Assembly (NCBI GenBank): GCA_963824985.1
Contig: CAWGRQ010000033.1
Location: forward strand, 122,613-186,612
Length of the DNA: 64,000 bases
Reading direction: 5' to 3'
Source of the DNA: JAFNAG01 sp963824985
GTDB taxonomy: Bacteria; Acidobacteriota; UBA6911
This document shows, in pieces, positions 55,891 to 64,000 of the stretch. The position numbers were made by a program, and so were the translations under genes. Each line of letters begins with the position of its first letter. Position 1 is the first letter of the stretch. Under the pieces are notes generated by a model. The model worked only from the letters and a program-made list of their open reading frames with translations, made no database searches and was not told where the DNA came from.

Positions 55891-58800
55891 ATGTTCTCAA
55901 TTCATCGTCAGTTGATTCTTGTGATGGGGACCCTGATTGCATTCTCACTCCCGTCGTTTGGGCAAGGAAGCTCGGCGGCGGTGAGCGGCCTCGTGACGGA
56001 TCCCGCTGGGTTGCTGATCGCTGGGGCCAAGATACAGGCAACCAACGTCGATACTGGTGTCACGTACCCGACTGAAACAACAGGCGCAGGCCTTTACAAC
56101 TTACGAAACCTTCCCCCTGCGAAGTATCGTATCGTTGTGAGTATGGAAGGGTTCGGGAGCATGGTGAAGGAGGACATTCAGCTCCACGTTGCAGAAGTGG
56201 TTACCATCAATTTTCAGCTGCGAGTCGGCTCAGTGGACAACCAGTATCACAGTTACCGGAGAAGTGCCCCTTGTGAACACCCAATCCAGTTCTCTGGGCG
56301 GATTAATTGAGCAGAGCCAATTGGCCAACCTGCCGCTGCCCGGCCGCAACTATATCGGTTTGACGCTGATGCAGCCGGGAGTTATAGATGTCCCGAACGC
56401 AGAAAGGCGTGACCTGGGTAAAAGCCGGCACTTACTGTTCTAGCGCCAACGGGGCTTCCGTGCGCTCGAACAATTTCACGCTGGATGACGCCCTCATTCA
56501 GGACCTGTTCGCCGGCTCGACGTCTACGATTCAGCGGAACGACGCTCGGACTGGACGGGATTAGTGAGTATCGAGTACTCACGAATTCTTACAGCGCGGA
56601 GTACGGGATGAGCTCGGGTAGTCAGACAGTCATGGTGAGTAGAAGCGGAACCAACGAATACCATGGCAGCCCTGTTTGAATATCTGCGAAATGATGCTAC
56701 TTGATGCCGCGAACTACTTCGATACTCCCGCTGGAAGCGGTGGGCGTCGCTTGCCGCCATTCATCCGTAACAACTTCGGTGTTTCCTTCGGCGGCCCAAT
56801 CATCAAGGAGAAGACTTTCTTTTATGCGATGTATGAGGGATTGAGGGAGAGGAAGGGCATTACGACTGTTACCAACACTCTGGGAGCGGGCTGTCACGGA
56901 CCTGCCGGTGCGACGATCACGAACGCAGCGTGCCCACAGTTGGGGTCGACTGCATCGGTAGCGATTGATCCGATTGTCGCACCGCTCGTGGAGCAGTTCT
57001 ACCGTTCCGAACCTTCCCGGCAATAAATTGACATTCCCATTTACTCAGCCGACTACAGTCAATTACGGCCAGATTCGGGTGGATCAAAACTTCTCCGATA
57101 ACGACAAGATGTTCGGGCGGCTATACCATTGACGACAGTGACACAGTGGGCTCAATGCCATATCCCCAATTTTTGGCGCCGTTATTGAGTCGCAATCAGT
57201 TTTTCACGGTGGGAGAGGATCACGTCTTTTCCATATGCCGTGAACACCTTTCGATTCTCGGTTAGTTGCACCAAGGCCATCCGGGGTTCCCTTCGGATCT
57301 GATCGGTCCGGAGTACTCATTTGTGCCGGGTCAAGGGATTCCTGCAATAACGGTCTCGGGTCTTTCGCTTTTGGCCCTGTGAGGGGTGGATTGGATGCGC
57401 ATCCAGAACTGTACTTACCTTCAGCGATGATTTTAGTTATTCACTTGGCCGGCACATGCTGAAGGTCGGAATTCTGATCAACAGATTTCGACAGGATATG
57501 GTAAGTCGCAGCAATCTGAACGGGTCGCTCTCCTTTGGAAACGTAGCGGACTTCCTGAGAGGCCGGATGAACAGTTACTCGGCAGTCACTTCGCTAACCG
57601 AGATCCGTGGCGAATGTCGATTTTTACACCCTTGGAATCTACGCGCAAGATGATTGGCGACTGCGCCTAACTTTACGCTGAATGCGGGATTGCGATACGA
57701 ATTCACGTACCGCATTAAAGGGAACGCAACGATACGGAATCCTGTCTGATCAGATCCATACGACAGATGCATCGTTCACGCTGGGCCTCTTTTCCAGAAT
57801 CCGACGCGACATAACTTTAGCCCGCGAATCGGTTTTGCCTGGGATGTGATGGGTGACGGAAAGACTGCGGTGCGAGGGGGGGGAGCGGTGCTCTATGACA
57901 TCGCCAACCAGGGGATTGCATGTCTACCATGCAACAGCTTTGCCGCCATTCACCGGTACAAGCCAGATGACAGTAGCTCTATCGCTCACGCTAACAATCC
58001 CTCTTTATTTCCCGCCCGAAGCGCGCAGCAGGAACGGCAACCAGACATTCGAATGGAATCTCAGGCAACCTAAGCTGTATACGTGGAACTTGACGGTGGA
58101 GCAACTGCTTCCCTACTTCCACGGCTGTCTGCGGTAGCCTATGCAGGTTCACGAGGCACCCAGTTGTATTCGACTTACGAGGGCAACTACCACGCTGCTC
58201 AGTTCACTGCAGACGGTCAGCCGGTTTGGCCCTCTAGGGCAACTCTATTAATCCCTATTGGGGTTCGGTCGTGGTACCATGGGTTCTCGTGGCGATTCGA
58301 ACTATCACTCCTTGCAGCTCAGGGTGCTCAAGCGAATGTCCAACGGGCTGCAATTTCAGAGTTCGTTCACATGGTCGAAATCGATTGACAACACGCAGGT
58401 CCAGCCACGGGCGATAGCACCACGACTTCGTCGTTCCCGGCCAATCCTTATGATTCTCGATACGATCGCTCGTCTCTGCGTCTACACATTGCCCAGGTCT
58501 GGTGGTTAATGCCCTTTACGACTTGCCATCTCCGAAGGTTGAGAACCGGATTCTCTCCGCTCTTGCGGGCGGATGGGGAATCAGCGGTATTTCACTGCAC
58601 AGGACTGGTACTCCATTCACTGTACAAATAGCGACGAATCGTTCGTCGATCCGGAGTCAACGGAGGCGGTCAGGGCAACAGTGGTGGTATCGACCGGCCT
58701 GATTGGAATCCTGCGTTCAGCGGAACGCTCTATTCTCGGTGACCCAAGCAAGTACTTTGATCCAAACGCCTTCATATTGCCGCCGGTCGGGACTCTGGGC

Positions 58801-59082
58801 AATGCAGGCCGCAACTGCCTGATAGGTCCGGGGCTTGTCAATTTGGATTTCGCACTACGGAAGGACACGAAGTTGGGTTTCTTGGGAGAGGGAGGGAATC
58901 TGGAGTTCCGCGTCGAAGCTTTTAATCTACTGAACCACCAGAATTTCGCCGTCCCCGGTAACGTGGTGTTCTCAGGTAATCTGGCGAATGCCACAGAAGC
59001 TCCTCTTGCCACTGCCGGGCACTTTACGAGTACGGCGACGGAGTCGCGGCAAATCCAGCTTTCGCTGCGAATCTCCTGGTAG
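55891..59082 (+). pseudogene. Oar-like TonB-dependent receptor with carboxypeptidase-regulatory domain, multiply frameshifted
   Basis: From ATG 55891 (AAAAGGAG upstream) the sequence encodes a signal peptide, a CarboxypepD_reg-like domain (GSSAAVSGLVTDPAGLLIAG, YNLRNLPPAKYRIVVSMEGF), then in successively different frames the plug (TVTGEVPLVNTQSSSLGG, LDGISEYRVLTNSYSAEYGM) and barrel strands (SFGGPIIKEKTFFYAMYEGL, EFRVEAFNLLNHQNFAVPGN), ending in QLSLRISW*, an outer-membrane C-terminal strand. I see at least ten frame changes. The domain order is complete (about 1060 codons), so decay is recent, or the base calls in this region are poor. Confidence 0.8.
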
Positions 59083-59360
59083 AGTGTAAATGCATGGTGG
59101 CCTTTGCCCCCACTGAGCGGGCGCGGCGATGGAACCGGGCGGGTGGTGGCGGAGGGCGCAAACAAGCGTGCCGATTTTTAGTTGTAGAGACGGCTCGGTC
59201 TTGGCCGGGTTTGGCGACACGGACCGCAACGCCGCACAGTTCGAGCTCCCATATTGCGTTGCCCTGGCTTCTCAGCGAGGCGTCTACAGTGTTGAAGTCA
59301 ATCAAGTACAGTAATCGGACCAAGAATTTATCGTGTAGGAATAACATGTGGAGGAGTACC

Positions 59361-60551
59361 ATGACGAGGCTGCGTGCTTGGTTAAAGAGTCTCATCTATC
59401 TCTGCCTTTTTTCCACACTTTCCATAGCACAAGACATACCTCGATGGAAGGTTGATCCATCTTGGCCGAAGCCGTTGCCCAACAACTGGATGCTCGGGCA
59501 CCCCGTATGGATCATGGTAGATAAGGATGATAACATTTGGGTGGCGCACTATGGCGGCCCGATGGATCGTCGAATTGATCACGTGCAGATGGGCTTGGCG
59601 CAAACGCCGCCCATAGCCGAGTGCTGCGTCCCTGCGCCGGAGGTGATTCAATACGATCCCGAGGGAAATGTCCTCAAGGCCTGGGGAGGTCCTGGATACG
59701 TTCCGCAGTGGCCGGAGGCAATACACGCCTTCTGGATAGACAAGAATATGAACGTGTGGATCGGTGGCAACCATGCGCCCGACCGTAATGTGCTCAAGTT
59801 TACAGCGGATGGAAAGCTGCTTCTGGAGATCGGGCGGATTGACACACCCATCGGCGAATACCGCTCTATTCGGCCAGAGCATGGCATACCGAATAACCAA
59901 GCAACAGATCTTCTCGGGGCTCCCGGTGCAATAACCGTGGATGAGGAAGCCAATGAGGTGTACGTCGGAGACGGCTACATAAACAAACGAATTGTGGTGT
60001 TCGACTCGAACACGGGAAAGTTCAAGCGAGGTTGGGGGGCTTATGGCATTCCGCTGAGTGAGATCGACAACAATAAACTAAAACAGAATCTCTTTTTACC
60101 AGGCGGCGCCCGGGAAGCATATGACCCCGATGCCCCGCCCGACAAGCAATTCACCGGGCCAGTTGGAAGCATCAGGATTTCGAAGGATGGACTTGTTTAC
60201 GTTATCGATGGGGGTAGCGCGGTAGGTTCTCGACGAATTCAGGTATTTTCGAAAGAGGGCAGATTTGTAAAAGAATTCTTGCTGAAGGTGGGGGACCCAC
60301 ACGGCTTTACATTTTCGCGTGACCCTGGGCAGAAGTATCTGATCATGTCAGACTCGACCAACCAGCATATCCGGGTTCTTAATCGTAAGGACGCCTCCGA
60401 GGTCACTTGGTTTGGCAGCCGGGGGAAGAACGCCGGACAGTTCGGATTCCACGTGAATAGGGTGGACATTGATTCAAAGGGGAACCTATACGTCGGCGAA
60501 GCTAGGTACGGAAATCGGAACCAAAAGTTTGTGCCTGTGAAGGAGAAATAG
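59361..60551 (+). CDS. Secreted NHL-repeat beta-propeller protein (first paralogue)
   Basis: ATG 59361 is preceded by GGAGGAGTACC; an ATG at 59346 is too close to this site. The 396-residue protein has a signal peptide (SLIYLCLFSTLSIAQ) and six-bladed NHL strands: VWIMVDKDDNIWVAHYGGPM, VIQYDPEGNVLKAWGG, NEVYVGDGYINKRIVVFDSN and GNLYVGEARYGNRNQKFVPV. It carries a CC-P-APE motif (ECCVPAPEV). Role unknown; likely a peptide- or protein-binding scaffold or hydrolase. It is followed after 1 bp by a paralogue. Confidence 0.82.
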   Translation: MTRLRAWLKSLIYLCLFSTLSIAQDIPRWKVDPSWPKPLPNNWMLGHPVWIMVDKDDNIWVAHYGGPMDRRIDHVQMGLAQTPPIAECCVPAPEVIQYDPEGNVLKAWGGPGYVPQWPEAIHAFWIDKNMNVWIGGNHAPDRNVLKFTADGKLLLEIGRIDTPIGEYRSIRPEHGIPNNQATDLLGAPGAITVDEEANEVYVGDGYINKRIVVFDSNTGKFKRGWGAYGIPLSEIDNNKLKQNLFLPGGAREAYDPDAPPDKQFTGPVGSIRISKDGLVYVIDGGSAVGSRRIQVFSKEGRFVKEFLLKVGDPHGFTFSRDPGQKYLIMSDSTNQHIRVLNRKDASEVTWFGSRGKNAGQFGFHVNRVDIDSKGNLYVGEARYGNRNQKFVPVKEK

Positions 60552-60552
60552 G

Positions 60553-61812
60553 ATGACGAAACTACGAGAGGTGTCGTTAGTGAGCCTTATCTGTCTCTTG
60601 CTCTATCCCGTATCAGGTACAGGACAAGAAGTGCCCCGCTACAAGTTGGATGCCGCCTGGCCTGGGGACCTGCCCTTCAGTTGGGCTATTGGGTGTATTA
60701 ACGGACTTGCCGTCGGTCCTGACAATCATATCTGGGTGCTGCATGACCCATACAATATGCAATCGGATGAATTAGGCGCGGCGCAAAATCCACCGATATC
60801 TGATTGCTGCTTCCCCGCGCCCGAAGTACTTGAATTAGACCAAAACGGGAAGGTCCTAAGAGCTTGGCAGGGGAGGGATCGCATATCCACCTGGCCGATG
60901 GCAGCCCACGGCATTAGTGTGGACAAAAAGGGAAATGTCTGGATTGCTGGAGTCGGGAGGGAATGGCAACCAGACCTTCCCGGTTTTACGATGGGGTGGG
61001 ATTCCGCGGGAAATCCAATCAACGTGGACACGGTGACACGTGACCGTCAGGTGTTCAAGTTTACTTCCACAGGCAAGCTGCTCCTGCAAATCGGCCAACC
61101 GTCATTTGCGCAGCAGAACAACCAGGACACATCTATTTTGGGAGCGCCCACGGCCATGGATTTCGATGACGCTGCCAATGAGGTGTACATCGCCGATGGC
61201 ATGCTTAACAAGCGCATTGTCGTGTACGACATGAACACTGGCGAGTTCAAACGCGGCTGGGGAGCTTACGGAATTCCCCTGAATAAGATCGATAATTCCG
61301 ATTCCGCGGCGAAGGAGCTCCCCACTGGGCGCATCGTCGATAAATCGGTATCGCCTTCAAAGCAATTCAGAACGCTCACCGACATTGCCATCTCTGACGA
61401 TGGCATCGTCTATGTTGCAGATCAAATGAACAACCGAATTCAGGCCTTCACAAAGCAGGGCAAATTCGTCAAAGAGATCTTTGTGGCTCCGAAGACGGGA
61501 GGCAACGGATCGTCGTGGGGTCTGGCCGTATCCCGTGATCCGCAGCAGCGTTTCCTGTTCGTCGCCGACGGCAACACCGGTGTAATCCGGATCCTTGATC
61601 GTGAAACAGGCACGGAAGTCGGTAAGGTTGGCACGAAAGGCCGCAACGCAGGGCAGCTTAACACCCCCGCATTTGTGGCTTTTGACTCCCAGGGGGCCCT
61701 CTATACCGCTGAGCATCATTTCGCTCGCTCGTGGGACGGGTGGCTAGCTACACATGGCGGCAGAACGGGCACGCCCGGGGGACGGCTCCAGCGGTTCTTA
61801 CTGGAAAAGTAA
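60553..61812 (+). CDS. Secreted NHL-repeat beta-propeller protein (second paralogue)
   Basis: This 419-residue protein starts 1 bp after the stop of the previous gene (TAGGATG), so both are translated from one mRNA. A signal peptide (LVSLICLLLYPVSGTGQ) is followed by blades matching its neighbour: DCCFPAPEVLELDQNG, NEVYIADGMLNKRIVVYDMN and GWGAYGIPLNKID. The two share NKRIVV...TG.FKRGWGAYGIPL almost exactly, but differ elsewhere, so they are an old tandem duplication. The last segment is AEHHFARSWDGWLATHGG. No catalytic residues are identified. Confidence 0.82.
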   Translation: MTKLREVSLVSLICLLLYPVSGTGQEVPRYKLDAAWPGDLPFSWAIGCINGLAVGPDNHIWVLHDPYNMQSDELGAAQNPPISDCCFPAPEVLELDQNGKVLRAWQGRDRISTWPMAAHGISVDKKGNVWIAGVGREWQPDLPGFTMGWDSAGNPINVDTVTRDRQVFKFTSTGKLLLQIGQPSFAQQNNQDTSILGAPTAMDFDDAANEVYIADGMLNKRIVVYDMNTGEFKRGWGAYGIPLNKIDNSDSAAKELPTGRIVDKSVSPSKQFRTLTDIAISDDGIVYVADQMNNRIQAFTKQGKFVKEIFVAPKTGGNGSSWGLAVSRDPQQRFLFVADGNTGVIRILDRETGTEVGKVGTKGRNAGQLNTPAFVAFDSQGALYTAEHHFARSWDGWLATHGGRTGTPGGRLQRFLLEK

Positions 61813-61961
61813 CTGTGACGGAAGATACCGCGGCAAGCTGTCCGGATCGGCCCTCTCAGGCAGTGGTCCTCAGCGTGCCGATCTAGCTCGGACCAAAGTC
61901 GACAGGGGATATTGAACCTCGACTTGTAGGCCGCCTGTGGAAGCTGCCGAGCCTGCCGCAA

Positions 61962-62047
61962 CTGTGGATCCCGCTTCGCAGGCTCCACAGTCGCTTGGAA
62001 TTCCTTAGGAATCCCACAGGCTCTTGGAAATCGCTGCACGATTTCCA
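61962..62047. repeat. Array of three short hairpins with shared CACAG/CTGTGG edges
   Basis: Arms: CTGTGGA/TCCACAG (61962-61990), TGGAATTCC/GGAATCCCA (61996-62016), TGGAAATCG/CGATTTCCA (62025-62047). Each is about 21-29 bp, spaced about 30 bp, and lies in the 341-bp gap between the NHL pair and the ISL3 remnant. GGCTCTTGGAAATCG at 62019 resembles ISL3-type ends. The function (termination, insertion end or RNA) is not known. Confidence 0.45.
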
Positions 62048-62153
62048 CAGCTCCCACAGTGCCTGTAGGCGATATCACTCTGTCATTTGGTCTCTTTCCA
62101 TAAGCTCGATATGCCGTAATATCTTCAGGCTTCCCATCAGAAAGGAGCCTGCA

Positions 62154-62600
62154 GTGAAAGATACCGAGTTGTACACGGCGCTTTTGCGCCTGCGTCACCC
62201 CTGGCGGGCAGGCGAAGTCAAGCTGAATCTCGCAGTGGACCGCATCGATGTTTGGATTGACCATGCCGAGGGAGTCCGGTTCCTGCGCCCTGAATGCAGG
62301 AAGCATGCTCGGGTCTACGATCACGCCGACGACCGAAGACAGGAAAGTCTGGAATCCAATTACCGACGATTTACCCCGGAGGAGCTGGCCGTGCTCAAAG
62401 CCGTGGCCATGGATATGTGAGATGCCTACGTGGCGGCGACCAAGGGATTCGTGCCGGGGGCAGACAGCAAGATCGTTTTCGACAAGTTTCACGTGGTTCG
62501 GATAGCAAGCGAGGCCGTCGATCAATCTCGGCGCCGCGGGCACAAGGCATTGCAGGCGGGCGGGGACGAACGTCTGAAGGAGACCAGGATTTATGGCTGA
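62154..62600 (+). pseudogene. ISL3-family transposase remnant
   Basis: GTG 62154 after AAGGAG reads KDTELYTALLRLRHPWRAGE and DRIDVWIDHAEGVRFLRPEC, the ISL3 N-terminal zinc-finger region. The frame then passes directly to LAVLKAVAMDM and, after an in-frame TGA where Trp is usual, DAYVAATKGFVPGADSKIVF DKFHV (shown in two pieces), the start of the ISL3 DDE core. The middle of the protein is deleted and the C-terminal half is missing. It is a dead fragment next to the MFS gene. Confidence 0.75.
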
Positions 62601-62669
62601 AGATAAAAAAGAGCGAGCAGACGTCATGAGGGGCGTTTGCTTCGTGGATGGCATCAAGGAGATCGCCGC

Positions 62670-63980
62670 GTGATCCATCCCCGCCGCCCACAATATTTGA
62701 CAATACCCCAAATCCACTATCGCTGGGTCGTTGTTGTCACCGGCTTCGTCATATGGACTACTGTCTTTGGTATCCAATATTCGTTTGGGATTTTCTTCAA
62801 TCCACTACAGGAGACTTTTGGCTGGTCACGAGCGACAATCTCTTGGGCAATGACAATCCACGTGATAACCTTTGCGCTATCCATGGTCCCGGCCGGATGG
62901 GCCATTGACCGTTTCAATCCACGGATTGTATTCTCTATCGCCGCCTTGCTGATTGGGTTTTCCTTGGTTTCGTGTAGTCGCATTTCTGAGCCATGGCAAC
63001 TCTACCTTTTTTATGGCCTGCCTCTGGGGATAGGTGTTGGTGTCTGTGGCCCAGCAATTATGGCTATTGTTACCCGCTGGTTTGTTGCAAAAAGGGGGCT
63101 AGCCTTGGGTATTACCTCTTCTGGAATCGGATTCGGCACTCTGGCAGGCGCTGCTGTCTCCAGTTCATTGATAACATCTTACGGGTGGCGTGATTCCTTT
63201 GCTATACTCGGCATTGCAGGCAGTATTATTCTCTTGGTTTGTGCCCATTTTATTAAGAACCCACCGCAACCAGCCGATGGTCAGGGCGGGTTAGCCACCA
63301 TCAAATCGGGTAATAATAACAATCAGGCGCTCAAACAATCGTTCTCCGCAGGGATGACTCTCTCACAGGCCGTCCAAACCAAGGAAATGCTTTTTATCAT
63401 GCTGACACAGTCAGCTGTTTTCTTTACAATAAGGACAGTCATGGTCCACATTGTACCGTACGCGGTAGATAAAGGAATTTCACCTCCGGTTGCGGCACTA
63501 GCAGTAGGGTTGCTCGGTGGTTCTAGCCTTGTGGGGCGATTGGTAATGGGTTTCGTCCAGGATAAGATAGGCGCCCGTCATGTAATGATTATCTGTTTAA
63601 CCTCTCAGGCAGTCTCTATGTTGGCCTTGCCGTTCATCAGGGTGGACTTAGTATTATTTATCTACGCGATGATATTTGGTTTCGCCTACGGTGGCAATAT
63701 GCCACAGGTGCCGGCGATAACGGCTCAATGCTTTGGGCTAGGTTCAATTACGATGGTTTTCGGGCTAATGAGTACTGTAGCGAACCTCATAGGTGCCTTC
63801 GGCCCAATTATGGCCGGCTACACCTTTGATCTGACCGGCAGCTACATAGTTGTCTTCCTAGGTGCGGCTACTGCATTGCTTGTGGCAATTTTATCTATTT
63901 CGAAGCTAAGGCTGCCCGCCAAGGGCAGTGGCCTTAGGTCACCGAGTGCTACAGTTGCTCCAGCATCCAGGTTAGAGTAA
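62670..63980 (+). CDS. MFS transporter, oxalate/formate-antiporter-like
   Basis: GTG 62670 follows AAGGAGATCGCCGC and is preferred to codons upstream, which overlap the ISL3 remnant. The 436-residue protein has 12 hydrophobic helices and the MFS signatures of the OFA subgroup: GFVIWTTVFGIQYSFGIFFN (start), WAIDRFNPRIVFSIAALLIG (motif A), GITSSGIGFGTLAGAAVSSS, and GFVQDKIGARHVMIICLTSQ in the second half. Members carry mono- or dicarboxylates; the substrate here is unknown. The gene is AT-richer than most of the window. Confidence 0.88.
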   Translation: MIHPRRPQYLTIPQIHYRWVVVVTGFVIWTTVFGIQYSFGIFFNPLQETFGWSRATISWAMTIHVITFALSMVPAGWAIDRFNPRIVFSIAALLIGFSLVSCSRISEPWQLYLFYGLPLGIGVGVCGPAIMAIVTRWFVAKRGLALGITSSGIGFGTLAGAAVSSSLITSYGWRDSFAILGIAGSIILLVCAHFIKNPPQPADGQGGLATIKSGNNNNQALKQSFSAGMTLSQAVQTKEMLFIMLTQSAVFFTIRTVMVHIVPYAVDKGISPPVAALAVGLLGGSSLVGRLVMGFVQDKIGARHVMIICLTSQAVSMLALPFIRVDLVLFIYAMIFGFAYGGNMPQVPAITAQCFGLGSITMVFGLMSTVANLIGAFGPIMAGYTFDLTGSYIVVFLGAATALLVAILSISKLRLPAKGSGLRSPSATVAPASRLE

Positions 63981-64000
63981 GGGGCGGTAGTGAAATCATA

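Overview
The window looks like a chromosomal stretch of an Acidobacteriota genome, probably a metagenome-derived contig. The signs are two proteins with the acidobacterial VWFA-related domain, an orphan two-FtsX-domain permease of the acidobacterial ADOP type, a decayed Oar-like TonB-dependent receptor with a carboxypeptidase-regulatory domain, PQQ/NHL propellers, a high-GC background and abundant intergenic palindromic repeats. No rRNA, tRNA or CRISPR array was recognised.

Layout. 1-6 kb: the start of a DUF2207-like membrane protein, remnants of an XRE regulator and of IS66 and IS110 transposases, a secreted orphan, a REP-type (RAYT) transposase inside a perfect 16-bp inverted repeat, and a SnoaL-like lipoprotein. 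6.2-15.3 kb (minus strand): a tightly packed cluster encoding a PQQ-like propeller, a membrane-anchored NHL propeller, NapG- and NapH-like Fe-S proteins, a membrane-tethered NuoE joined to NuoF, and a 2Fe-2S/GltD-like flavoprotein. This is the best candidate for an undescribed system: a membrane NAD(P)H/Fe-S electron-transfer complex with no hydrogenase, formate or nitrate catalytic subunit. 15.6-25.8 kb: a zinc-ribbon metalloprotease, a class-I glutamine amidotransferase translationally coupled to a CapA-like enzyme, and opposite them PepT, an M16 protease, a glutamate-racemase-like protein and a D-Ala-D-Ala-ligase-like ATP-grasp enzyme, which suggests D-amino-acid or peptide metabolism.

26-37 kb: a DUF2007 protein, a UDP-sugar dehydrogenase, VWFA proteins, a HpnK-like deacetylase, a cyclophilin and the ADOP permease, separated by large palindromic repeats. 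37.1-40.9 kb: a 3.8-kb transposon with TGT...ACA ends and about 60-bp imperfect terminal inverted repeats. It carries two different DDE recombinases (one apparently made by -1 frameshifting on A9) and an HTH/coiled-coil protein. 41-52 kb: a multi-spanning glycosyltransferase-like protein, DUF4126, a family-9 glycosyltransferase, a YncE-like propeller and a complete TolC/adaptor/RND efflux operon.

52-64 kb: a palindromic repeat cluster that truncates a PIN toxin, its Phd-type antitoxin, an S9 peptidase, a heavily frameshifted TonB receptor, two tandem NHL-propeller paralogues, an ISL3 remnant and an MFS transporter. Base composition is visibly more AT-rich from about 55.6 kb to the end, consistent with separate ancestry.

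Quality note. Several otherwise well-conserved genes (NuoE/F, HpnK-like, ADOP permease, glycosyltransferase 9, the first transposase) are each broken by one or a few single-base indels, many in short homopolymers. These may be assembly errors, so the annotation gives both the interrupted frames and the reconstructed product.
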